Positions 35,491 through 46,244 of a DNA stretch of 64,000 bases are shown one piece after another. The notes under the pieces are model-generated. The model searched no databases. It had not been told where the DNA came from and was given only the letters and a program-made list of their open reading frames with translations. This DNA comes from Closterium sp. Naga37s-1 (lineage: Eukaryota; Streptophyta; Zygnematophyceae; Desmidiales; Closteriaceae), in assembly GCA_947471745.1 (NCBI GenBank), contig CANJKZ010000772.1, positions 186,001 to 250,000 on the forward strand. Reading direction: 5' to 3'. Within the stretch, counting starts at the first letter, position 1. Each line of letters starts with the position of its first letter. The position numbers and the translations under genes were made by a program.

Positions 35491-37462
35491 ATGGCGTCTT
35501 TCGAAGAAGCGAAGGAGATGCAGAGCAGCACGAGAGCCGGCGAGGTTCAGGCCTTCGTCGGATCGATCGTTGTCATTGTTTCTTGCTGTGAGTGAACCAT
35601 CCATCGTTTCCTGAGTGAATCATCTGTCGTTTCCATCCCTCCTCTCTGAGCGAACTCAAGAGTCATTTCTTCATCTGGTTCGACCCTTGAACCGTATTAT
35701 GTCTATTTCTTTTTAAACCCGCCTCTCGCGTCTCTCTCAGCAGCCATCTCGTCACAATCAGATGCCCCTGAGCTGACTCTCGCTGACTTTTACATCGTGT
35801 GGGTGTATGTTCCGCTGGGGCATCTGACCGCTTTGTGTCACATGATGACGCGAAACCTCCTGTTTCCATCACCCCTGCAGGATGGATGCATGCGTGCGTG
35901 AAGGCCTTTAGTCATCGTGTGGTTATATGCTCCTCTGGGGCATCTGTCCGTTCGTCACAGAGTTCTTCTCCCCGGTGTTGAGGCGAAACCCCTGAAGTAT
36001 ACTCTGTTTCCATCACCCCTGCATCCATCCATGCGTGGGTGCAGGCCCTTACCTCGTGTGGTTATATGCTCCTCTGGGGCGTCTGTCCGTTCGTGACAAC
36101 GTTTTTCTCCCGTTGTTGGAGGCCTTCGAAGAAAAACTTTGTCTCCATCACCCCTGCATGCATGTGTGCGTGCGTGCGTGCGTGCGTGCAGGTCTTTACC
36201 TCGTGTGGGCGTATGTTCCAAACAGTGTTCTTCTCTCCATCGGCCTGTCATACTATCCCTCAAAGTAAGTGCTTTCTGTTGTACCGTGCTTTGTGACCTG
36301 TCCTCTCCAGTTTACTCTTGTAGTCAATCGTGTGTTCTTCCTGACCTCGTTTTCGCTAATCCTGTGTGTCTGTTAGATTCCTTCCCACTTTTCCTCTTGC
36401 GAAATCAATCTCCATTAATGCTGCAGTCCTAACATCATGCATGCTGCTTTCTCACTGTTCACTTCTGCTCGCCTGCATCCCGCCTGCATCCTTATCTCCT
36501 GCTCCCCCTCCCTCTCTTTCTCCATCTCGTCTCTTCTACTTCCCCACTTCTCTCCCCCCACCCCTCCCCACCACTCTCCATCCCCCCCCACTCCATCCCT
36601 AGCTCCCCCTTATACCCCTTCCCCTCCCACCCGCACTTATATTATTCTGCACGCGACTGCAGGCACTGGGCGTCTGTCATCCCAGCGTTCCTTATAGTCA
36701 CCGTCGTCTGCGCCCTCCTGCTCTACTCGGGTGTCAACCGTCTTTCCGTGCAGCCCGCCTCTTCCAAATTCTCCATCCATGGTAACCTCTATGTTCCCCA
36801 CCCTCCTTGCTCACAATCTGCTTCCGCACTCTTCATATCCTCGACCCCCACGCACCAATTGTCATGCAAAGATGTATGTATTATTTCCTGGCACCTGATT
36901 TATTAAACATTTAACGTCTGCATGCATGTGTTATTTGCCTTCTGGTTGACTATGGTGAGTTCCTTCTTTCTGTGTTTTGCCCTCAACTCTTCTGTTCCTT
37001 CTCGGTACAATTGTTGTTTACCCACCCCTACTCTGCTCCCCTCCAATCCAACCCAACTTCCCCCTGAACTACCTGAACCTTCCCCCTCTCCTCCCTTTCC
37101 CCCTTTGACTACCCATGGCCTCCATCACCACATCAGACAATTTCGCACGGATGCAGCCCCCTATGACCCACACCATCTTCCACCCAGTCTCGCAGCCACC
37201 CCATCAACCCTCCCATACCCCATCACCACTTCCACCATCCTTGGACCCACCGTCTACAGTATCTACTCACAATAGTCTTGGTGCATATAAGAATAATGAG
37301 GAGGAAGGGGTGTTGCGGCAGTCTGGTTCCACTATATATCATGGGATGAGACTATACCGATCGCCTAGTGAGCAGGACGCCATGCTGCTGAGTCGGAGAG
37401 CCCCGATCCCTCCTATTCATGACTTGCCAATAACTCTGGTTAATGATCTTTTGTATGGCTGA
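35491..37462 (+). CDS. PIGP: PIG-P, subunit of GPI-N-acetylglucosaminyltransferase
   Basis: Four exons: 35491-35587, 36192-36264, 36663-36781, 37137-37462. Phases 1, 2, 1 match and total 615 nt (204 residues plus stop). Exon 1 reads MASFEEAKEMQ, then EVQAFVGSI. Exon 2 carries LYLVWAYVP and GLSYYPSK, exon 3 HWASVIPAFLIVTVVCALLL and YSGVNRLS, exon 4 DNFARM and, near the end, IPPIHDLPITLVNDLLYG. This is the PIG-P pattern: two membrane spans with WAYVP and YYP between them, and a conserved C-terminal tail. The enzyme complex makes GlcNAc-PI, the first GPI-anchor intermediate, in the ER membrane. It is slightly longer than animal PIG-P because of a Pro-rich insert in exon 4. An LTR ends 149 bp before the ATG. 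Confidence 0.88.
35785..36191 (+). repeat. PIGP: Three degenerate copies of the 5' edge of PIG-P exon 2
   Basis: Tandem units of about 130 bp, each with GTGTGGNTRTATGYTCC (the LVWAYVP codons) and the intron phrase TTTCCATCACCCCTGCA, precede the true exon at 36192. The copies near 35800, 35918 and 36053 are degenerate. Confidence 0.8.
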
Positions 37463-37689
37463 TTTCTTTCCATTGTGAAATAAAAAACTTTGGCATGCAA
37501 GTTGGGCTCGTACGGTAGCTGTAGCACCACAGTAAAGTATGTTAGCTGAATTGACTGCTCTATAGAGATCTTGTGCTTTGTTTGGCAAAGAAGAGTTCCG
37601 TATTCTCCCGGACAAAACACCCCCCCGTAATTGTACACCCCCGGGTAGCTTGTGCGGGGTGGGTGTTATGATAGACCTCGTTTCTACTA

Positions 37690-40600
37690 CCGTCATCGCC
37701 CGGATATAAGACATATATGTCTTATCTCGTACACGGGCAAAAATGCTTGAGTTATCTTGTAAACGGGATGGTTTAGGGTGTCTTATAATTCTTATAAATG
37801 GAAAAAAATTTAAGTTGACTGTAACACTTGCAAAGTGTGTAGAAAACACCCAGGGACCAGATTCATTGAAACAGGCCGACCTCGGTGGTGATGCAGCAAA
37901 GCTGCCACCGCTGGCAAGATTCCTCTGTGCTGGCAGCATCTAATGATGCTGCCAGCGTCGTTTTGCTGCCAGCAGCGCATGGCAGCTTCCAGAACGCTGC
38001 TGGCAGCACGTTGGCAGCGTCAGGCTGTCCTCTACGAGGAGATGCCTCGTAGAGGAGCGGCTCGGCACCTGTGGATGGGGCACTCTGGCTGGGGGGGGTA
38101 GCCGGGCTTTCACTTCATTTGGTGCTCATGGAGGTTGAATTCTCACCTCAACCTTGCTCTCGGCAGGCTCTCTAACCATGCGCAGCAAGGTACCCCTAGG
38201 CAAGTCCTCACCTCGTCCTCACGTGCAGGTGAATAACTACGGGCGAATTAACTCGCCCGGCGATGACATCCGCGTAGCCATGGCGAAGAACGCGAGCAAG
38301 GCGGGAAGTCCTACCGCCGCCTCCGGTGCGAGCTGTGACGGGGAAGACGGAGACGAAGCACACGGCGACGACGCCGAGGAGGATTGGCCGGAGAACGGCC
38401 ACGATGACAGCGCTTCGGGCGACGAATTTGGTACTGCCGACATCGAGGAGGACGAATGGTGGAATCAGCCGGTCGGGAGCGACGACGAGGTGGAAGAGTG
38501 GCGGGCTGGTGATTCCGACAACGACGGAGGTGAAGATGCTGGCGGTGACAACGCGGAGGCACAGGAAGCGGCGGTGGATGCGAATGAGGCTGCCGACGAG
38601 GCGGCGGCGGAACTCGAGACAGAGGCGCCTGCGGATGCGGACGCGGTGGCGGAGGCGAACAAGGTGGCTGCGGATGCCGTCTTATTTGAGGGTGAGGGCG
38701 ACGACGACGACCCGTGGAGCCTTGGGACAGACGACGACGTTCCGCTACTGAAGCGGAGGCTGCGCCATCGCCTACAGTCCACGACGAAGCGCGCCCGCGT
38801 GGTGCTCTGTGACGACGACAGTCCCGGGGAGGAGCGTCGCCCCCTACTCACCGCTGCGGAGAAGGGAAAGGCAAAGGTCGTGGAAGCCCCTGCTAAGTCC
38901 CCTGCTAAGGCCCCTGCTCGTGGCCGCACAAGCAACAAGAAGCGCAAGGACGACGGAGACCCTGGATCCAGCAAGGGTGCGGCAAAGAAAAAGGCGAAGA
39001 AGGCGCCGAATCCTGACGACATCATCGTCAACGAGGCGTTGGGCAGCGACGATGAGTACGCGGCGGCGGCGGCCCGATTCCCACGTTCCCTGAGAAGGAG
39101 GCGCCGAAGGACCCCACCCTCCATAATCCCAACACCCGCCCACCTTCCCCTCGCAGCAAAGACACTACGAAGAAGCGCCGCGGCTGGACCGTGCGTGAGA
39201 AGGTTAAGTGGGCGCGCCGCTATCAGGAGCTCGGCTCCTTGAAGAAGACTAGCTTGGAGTCAACCGCGAGCGTCGCCTGCATCAGACGCTGGTGCGCGGA
39301 GGCGGCTGCGGGCATCTACAAGGGCGCGGCTAACTGCCGCAAGCGGATGCACGGGGGGGGCCGCCACGCACACTACCCCGACATGGAGGCAGCGTTGTAC
39401 CGCTACATTTGCCTTCAGCGCGCTAACGGGGTGGCCATCTCGGTGAAGGACACCAAAAAGTGGAGCCGCGAGTGGATGAAGAAGATTACCCCGGCAAGAA
39501 CTGGAACGCGAGCTCTCACTGGAGCCAGCGTTTCCGTGACCGCTGGAACCTGGTGATGCGGGTGAAGACGAAGGTCGGACAACGTCTGTTGGCAGGTGCG
39601 TAGATAAGGAGTTCGTGCCGCGCACGGCCCATTGTATGCATGTCTTACCTTGCTCGTTGTCTAACCGTCCCTCGCTTCTGTTCCTGTCCCATTTGCAGAG
39701 TGCGCGAAGGACTGCGAGTCCTTCTGGAAGTTCGTGCGCATCAACAGGGCGCGGCACAACATCGACCTGGCCCGTATCAACAATGCGGACCAGACGCCAC
39801 TGTTCGTGGAGATGCCGGCCGAGAGGACGATCGAGCACCGTGGCGCGCGCTCGGTCCCAATCCGCACTGCAGGCTACCAGAAGACGCGCTTGACGGTGAT
39901 GCTCGCGTGCACTGCATCCGGGGAGAAGCTGCGGCCGTGGGTGTGGTTCAAGATGAAGAACGTCCCCAACTGTGAGATTCCGGACGGTAAGCGCCATGAC
40001 TTCAACCTTGCCCCTGCCTCATGAGCGTGCCCCACTGTGCTGATGTCCGTATGTCCCTTGTGTGCCTGGCAGGAATCGTGGTCCAAGCACAGGACAACGG
40101 GTGGATGGACGAGAGCGCTGTGCAGACCTGGCTGTCCAAGGAGGTGCTTCCCCATCTGAACCCCCAGCGCGGCAAGAGCGCGAGGCGTGCGATGCTGGTG
40201 TTGGACTCCTACCGCGGCCACATCACCCAGACCATGCTTCAGTCGTACCGCACGCACAGCATCACCCCTGCAGTCATTCCAGCGGGTTGTACGAGCCAGA
40301 TTCAACCCCTGGACGTCTCCATCAACCGGTGCTTCAAGGCTGCCGTGCGAGCGCGCTACGCCAGGTGGTTCATGCGTGAAGGGATTCACCTGAAGACGAA
40401 GAAGGGTGAGTTGGCTGTTCATTTTAAATTCCTGCTCTGTTTCGTGTCCTTATCGTTAACATCTCGCTGCCGTGTCCTCTGTCCCACCCGCAGGGAACCT
40501 GCGGAGGCCTCCGCACCCCGTGGTGCTGCAGTGCATCGCGGAGGCTTGGGATCAAGTCCCCAGGCAGATCATCATCGACGCGTTCCGCCACTGTGGGATC

Positions 40601-41270
40601 TCCAGCAAGCTGGACGGAACGGAGAACCACCTGGTGATGTCTCACCTGCGCGCCAGGAGCACCACCGATGTCTCCGAGGACATGTCCCTCGGGGGGACCA
40701 CAGGCGACAACACGCGCCTGCTTCGGAAGGCTCCAGAGGAGGAGGAGGAGGAGGAGGAGGAGGAGGAGGAGGAGGAGGAGGAGGAGGAGGAGGAGGAGGA
40801 GGAGGAGGAGGAGGAGGCGATGCAGGCGGAGGGCGTGCGGGAGGTGGCCGTGGCAACTGGCCTGGAGGTGCTGTACCAGGAGACCCCCAACTACCGCGGA
40901 GCGGCGGCCAAGGCTGACTGCATGATCGAGCCAAGGGAGACGGCTAGGCATGCCTGGCGAGTGCCAGACCTGGGCGTAGAGCCTGTTGCTAGTGCTGCAG
41001 AGGAGGCGGTTACTGAGGGGGGTTAGGTAGAAGTAGGGATTCATGAATGTATGGATGTACCCCCCTAAAGTAGTGTAGGCTCGTTTAGAAGACACCCCCT
41101 GTTTATAAGAAAACCCCTAAACCCCGGTTCTGATTATAAGACATATATGTCTTATCTCGTACACACAAATAGGTGTCGTATAAAAGGGCTTGCCTGTTTA
41201 TAAGAGACACCCGTATAGTAGACAACCCCTGTCTACTATTCAACACTGTCTTATATCCGGGCGATGACGG
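37690..41270 (+). mobile_element. pogo-type (Tc1/mariner) DNA transposon
   Basis: 3581 bp with 24-bp inverted ends beginning CCGTCATCGCCCGGATATAA and TA at both sides (37688-37689, 41271-41272). It carries a pogo-type transposase on the plus strand. Both ends also hold the 20-bp palindrome ATAAGACATATATGTCTTAT (37706-37725 and 41136-41155). Confidence 0.9.
38178..41026 (+). CDS. pogo-type DDE transposase
   Basis: A long acidic and Lys-rich N-terminus (from about 38178) leads, via a likely intron with acceptor at 39156, to a CENP-B/Tc5-like helix-turn-helix (TVREKVKWARRYQELGS, then YICLQRANGVAIS). Catalytic exons are 39699-39986, 40073-40405 and 40494-41026, joined with consistent phase. They show NNADQTPLF (first Asp), MLVLDSYRGH (second Asp) and SQIQPLDVSIN (third Asp), the DDE_1 triad. 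The tail holds a poly-Glu tract from (GAG)n at 40737-40822. Around 39480 the reading changes frame between KWSREWM and DYPGKNWN, so one small lesion or an unseen splice lies there; the element may not be active. Confidence 0.82.
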
Positions 41271-41543
41271 TATACCCCCCTTTTTTGCTGATTTTATATA
41301 ACACCCCCCTTTTCTTACGAATTCGTTATAATAGTCGTTAACGAGTAGCTGCAATATTGAAGAATATCGCGAAAATTTCTCCCTGGATGAAATTTCGCGG
41401 TACATTCACTTACAATCTACCGAGATTTCCCCCCTCGCACTACTTCGCTGTGAGGTAGTGCGAGTGGCAAGAGAGGTGCCACATGACATTTTCGTGGGGG
41501 TGATGAAGCTCGTGGCCGAAACCCACATTCGCGCCTCAGACAG

Positions 41544-42033
41544 GCCCTCAGATTCGTTTTGGGGCACGCTGATCGCTCAGTGTCCCTTGAAGGCCAACGC
41601 TGATTTTCAGTGTCGTCGTGTTGAAAACACTGATTTTTCAGTGTACAAAAATATAAAGGCTGAACAGTCAGTGTTGTTATTCACTGTTACATTGATAGTT
41701 ATTCCTGTACTCGTCAAGGGACTTTGTTTAGCGAGGAATTTGGGCAATCGTTATGGCTCATGGGCTCAATCATGGCGAAAACGCACTGTAGGTACCGTGG
41801 TTGGCTGCCTAGGTAGCAAGTCACGGCGCCAATCACGGCGAAAAGGCAAGACGGGAATTTCAGATTCAGGGTCGCACTCGATATAAACACTGAAAAATCA
41901 GAGTTCGAAATTAAGAAACACTGAAACATCAGGGTCGTTTAAAAACAAAAGGCTGATGCATCAGGGTCATGATAAAAAACGAGGGTCAAACTTCAGGAAT
42001 TCAGGGTAAAAATCTTGACTTCTGAGGCCCTGG
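41544..42033. mobile_element. Possible MITE
   Basis: A 490-bp AT-richer block lies between 10-bp direct repeats CCTCAGACAG (41534-41543 and 42034-42043), with weak inverted ends (GCCCTCAGA and TCTGAGGCC). It contains repeated CACTGATTTTTCAGTG-like palindromes. Family uncertain. Confidence 0.4.
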
Positions 42034-42840
42034 CCTCAGACAGTGATGTTAAAATGAAAATCAAAACACCCACATTGTCTAATTAAATAAACATTAACAC
42101 TAAAATATACCATTGAGAAAGCTTGTTTTCTTGTCCTTATAATTTGGCATCGTTCTCATTGCAACTGGCTTATTACAACATATGCATCGTTCTTAAACAC
42201 ATGCAAGTAGCTGTGGTCTTGTAGTTGGTCCGGGGTGGGTGGTGGGGATGTTGATTGAGCCGTTGGAAAACGAGAAGCGTGGGTGGAGGGAATGAACTCC
42301 AACCCACGGTTTTTGTAGTTGGAGAAGGGCGTTTAGCGCGCTTCGACGCTGCCAAATATTCGGTACAGGCAGCTTCGCTTTCACAATACACAATTTTGAA
42401 AAACATCAATGTGTTTAAAAATTATAATATATGTAAAGACCCGGGTATTATGTATTTTTTTTCCTATGAGGAGACCCCCCCCATTTTTTCCCTCTATTTT
42501 TAGCTATACCCTAGGGTGCTATGTCCGGGAGAATACGGTTTATTTAGTGTAGGGCATGCTTCTAGTTCGATTAACTGGGCCAACAACCCATGAGGGCAAA
42601 TCATAATTCCATCCAGCCATGCAGCAACAGAAGCAGCTACGTAAATTAGCTAAGACCCGTAATCTTCACCTCAACGTCATGCTTATTCAAAGATGACACT
42701 ACCTGATGTACTTCTTTCAGGTGGGACGGTGGAATGTTCAGGCAGTGAGTTTTGAATTTGCATCTTAAGAGTTAACAAATAATCAATACATACTAGGAGC
42801 ACTAAGTACAAAAAGGAGGAAAGAGGAAACCGCTACAGTC

Positions 42841-44014
42841 CTAAGCGAACTTGTTAGCAGGCACGGACTTGATGGCGGTAATTTGGTTGATCTCCGTGTG
42901 CAGAATGTGCTTCTCGCCGCGAATCACGGCATACATGGCATTCGGCGCGATGTAGTCGCAGGTGCGCTCGATGCGGAAGGGCTCGCCGGGGATCTATGGG
43001 AGAACGCAAGGCAAAAGGTGGAGGAAACCAAGGTCGAGGTTATTGAGGGACATATATATAATTCACGACAGGGTGAGGAGGCTGAAGGAGTAGGGACGAG
43101 AAAGGATAGTGCAATGTGTCGTTAAAAATATTTAGTGAAGCATGAAATCAGCACCCACCTGGTTGCCGGAGTGAATTTGCACGCCAGTGATGACAGCATA
43201 GTCAGCAGTAGCAGGGTCCACAGTCAGCGAGATCAGATGCTCCAAGTCATCGGTGATCGCCTGCAGGGCGGCCTTGGTAACCTGCAGGGAGGAGTAAAAG
43301 AAATTGAGAAATGAGGGATGAGCGGATGAGAAAGCTGATTACTATTGCTGCAACTATTTTGAGCTGAAATCTCTGTGAAATTTTACTAGTGAGTGATTAT
43401 GTATGTTGGCCACTCAATTCACGCTGGCCCAAAGCGCATTCACTGTGCTCTTATGCCTCACCGTCGCTCAAGCAAAAAGAAAGCAGGAATTCGACTCAGC
43501 AACTCTACCAATAACCATGCCATAGCTCCTCCCCATTCCCACTTCCCCATTTCTCCCATCATCATCCCCTGCATCTCACCTGCACCAGAGAAGGGCCGTC
43601 GGGGCCGGACGGCTTGACGCGCGCGATGACCTTCTTCTTGAGCTCCACGTACTCGGCGTTATCGGGGTCCTCCACTACGGGCCCGCCCGCCTTGATGTCG
43701 CCCTTGATCGCGATCAGCGCTCCGCACGCGCTCGACGGCTTACCGCGCCCGCGACGCAGCAGAGAACCGACCTCGCCCGACTCGCCGATGGACACGTGGG
43801 GGAATCCGAAGAAAATGTCTGTTACGGGTGGGGTGGAATGTAACGAGACGAATTAGACGAGAAATTGTGGGGCAATGCTATGAGCTAAAGATGGAGCGTA
43901 TCGCGTGGACGATTGAAGACGTTAGGAAAGAAACGACAGAAGAATATAAATTAAAAGGGAGGGAGAGAGAGAGGGGGAGAGAGAGAGAGGGAGAGAGAGG
44001 GGGAGAGAGAGAGG

Positions 44015-44094
<80 letters not shown>

Positions 44095-44145
44095 AGAGAG
44101 AGGGAGAGGGAGAGAGAGAGAGAGGGGGAGAGAGAGAGAGAGAGG

Positions 44146-44219
<74 letters not shown>

Positions 44220-45090
44220 GAGAACGAGAGAAAGAGAATGAGAGAGAGAGAAAAAAAAAACCAGAAGGTTTAGGAAGCTACAAGACTTAAGATAAGAGCC
44301 AATAGAACCTCTTTCAGTATCAAATGCCGGAAAAAAATGTCTATCACTTACATCGTTCGCGGGGCTTGCCGTCCTTCTCGCACGGGAACTCGGGCGAGTG
44401 CGACATGGCAGCCTTGAACCCGGTCTTGCCGCAAATCACGAGCCCGCCGAGCCCGGCGATATTGAAGCTCAACCCGAACTCCCTATCGACAAGGTTAACA
44501 ATCGGGCGGCAGACTTCGTCGCGGCAAGTGTTGACGAGCGCAATGCAGTTGTCGCGGCGGAAGCCGAGATTGCGGAGCTCCTCCGCAACCGCGTGCATGA
44601 ACGTCTCCTCCTGCATCGCGTTCGGGAACGTCGCAGCCATCGTCGCCAGCGCGGGCGCCGCGGCGCGCCTCGCGTGCGCCACGGGCGCGGAGCTGGCGGC
44701 GGCAGCGGGAGCCGCCGCGACCGGCGCGGCGGACTTGTTGGTCAGGAGCGCGAGCGCGGCCCCGCCGACGACGCCGGCGCCGATGATTCCGGGGACGAGG
44801 AGGCTGTTCTCCGCCGCGGGAGCAGGCGCCGCCTGCGTCACGCTGGCGAAGAGGGTCTGCGACGAAGCCTCGGCGTCGTTGTTCGCGGACGCGGCGGCGG
44901 CGCGTACGACTGAGTGGCGTGAGCACTTGCAGTTGCGCGCACAGGCGGCCTTGGCGGCGGCCTTCACGGGGGCGGCGGCGCGCAGGCCGGAGAAGGAGGG
45001 GATGGCGTTGGAAGAAGTCATTGACTCTGTTTGACCGAGCAGAGCCGCAGGATTCCTCGCGGTCAATGTGTGAGCGCTGATGGTGGCCAT
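42841..45090 (-). CDS. LCIB/LCIC-type beta-carbonic anhydrase-like plastid protein, copy 1
   Basis: Exons 45090-44352, 43818-43580, 43281-43159 and 42993-42841 total 1254 nt (417 residues) with matching phases. The N-terminus (MATISAHTLTARNPAALLG..., Ser/Ala/Arg-rich to about residue 70) looks like a chloroplast transit peptide; a hydrophobic stretch (PGIIGAGVVGGAALALL) follows. The LCIB domain shows FPNAMQEETF, ALVNTCRDE, GLGGLVICGKTG, AMSHSPE and RERYIFFGFPHVSIGE. The Cys of CRDE, the His of SHS and the Cys of ICG are the expected zinc ligands. Chlamydomonas LCIB (about 448 residues) retains leaked CO2 around the pyrenoid; a CO2-concentrating role here is inference. Intron 1 carries a long (GA)n run. 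The second copy lies 1.15 kb upstream on the same strand. Confidence 0.85.
43944..44258. repeat. (GA)n microsatellite
   Basis: About 300 bp of GA/GGGA repeat in intron 1 of LCIB-like copy 1, on the sense strand a (CT)n polypyrimidine tract upstream of the exon 2 acceptor. Confidence 0.95.
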
Positions 45091-46244
45091 GGCAGCAGCT
45101 TACGAGCCTGCGAACTGATTAGGTAGGCGAAAGAGGCTGCTGAAGTTCTGGCGAAGGAGGCCTTGGCGAGAAAGTTCTGCTTTGCAAAGCACGAGAAGTG
45201 ATGGAAGAATCAATGAGCGATTAATGATTAAGAAATGGCCAAAGCTTTAACATTTACAGTTTCCCTGTCAGGCTCATCCCTCTGTCTCGCCTTGGTGCTT
45301 GCTTGGGTAGGTGACAGGGAGGGGAGAGTCTGACCAGGCCCACAGACAAGTCTTGGCTTGTGCTGTGTGGTGCAATGGCGCTAATTTTGGGCGTTGGAGG
45401 AATGAATGAATGAAACCAGGAATTATGAACTCAGTCTCGGAAAACGGCAGTGTGCATACAGAACGTTCGGCGCGCTTGGTGATGTGCAGGTTGTGATGCC
45501 CGCCAATCAACGAGCAAGCGACGCCCCTCTGAACCTGCCCTTGGATTCGGGCATCACCTAAGTTCGATCGATTATCATCGTCGCTGTGGTTGCCACTTTC
45601 GCGTTTCTAGAGGTTTGCGTACGTGGAGATCCAGCTGTCCACAATTTTGCGGCTGTAAGAGTTGGAGATGTTACTGGGTCGAAGCCTCGTCATCCATATA
45701 GAAATACACCTCAGAGAATCCGAGGTGGCAACCCCGATGTGGATGCTGAACCTACTCCAAATTTGGCGCCAGATTTTCCTATGATCTTTGTCAGATGACC
45801 CTTCTGGGCAGGACTTGCATTGCCAGCATCAACGCGGCTCGAACTGAAAGTGCAATACCAAGCAAAATACTGCCAGAACTTAGGACCAACTTTCAACATT
45901 GATTTTGGAGTCCGAGTCTAATGGGCTTCATTCAGCCTGAGCTTCTCGACCCTGAGGAAATTATTTCCGCCATTGCTGTGTGCTGCGCTGCTACCGATGG
46001 ACATTTGTATCAACGACGAGGAATTTATTAACAGAGACTATCAATAACGTTGCGCTTTTCTTGAGAAACGTGAACATTCCATTGTCATGGAAAAGATGGT
46101 TCTTATTCACTGGCACATAAACATACATTGAACAACGTCGAGCCCGAAGTGCTCACGAGGGGTCAAAGAGTCAACGCATCCTTGGCTTTTTCAGGACGCG
46201 AAAAAATGGCAGAAACAGCTGAAGTCGTTCAAGAGTCGGTGCAA
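45091..46244. other. Spacer between LCIB-like genes
   Basis: About 1.15 kb; should contain the promoter of copy 1 and the 3' region of copy 2. No gene or repeat recognised. Confidence 0.5.

Larger units (their letters stand above)
37598..42538. mobile_element. Older TIR element enclosing the pogo transposon (remnant)
   Basis: A perfect 16-bp inverted pair, CCGTATTCTCCCGGAC at 37598-37613 and its complement at 42523-42538, brackets the pogo element. The flank on both sides is TT. C-rich runs just inside both ends resemble those of the inner element. It may be a related mariner/pogo copy that received the inner insertion. No transposase of its own was seen. Confidence 0.45.

Noticed and set aside
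38465-39124. Ser-rich minus-strand frame
   Set aside because: Antisense of the acidic N-terminus of the pogo transposase.
43828-44241. Glu/Arg-rich open frame
   Set aside because: Product of the (GA)n microsatellite in an LCIB-like intron.
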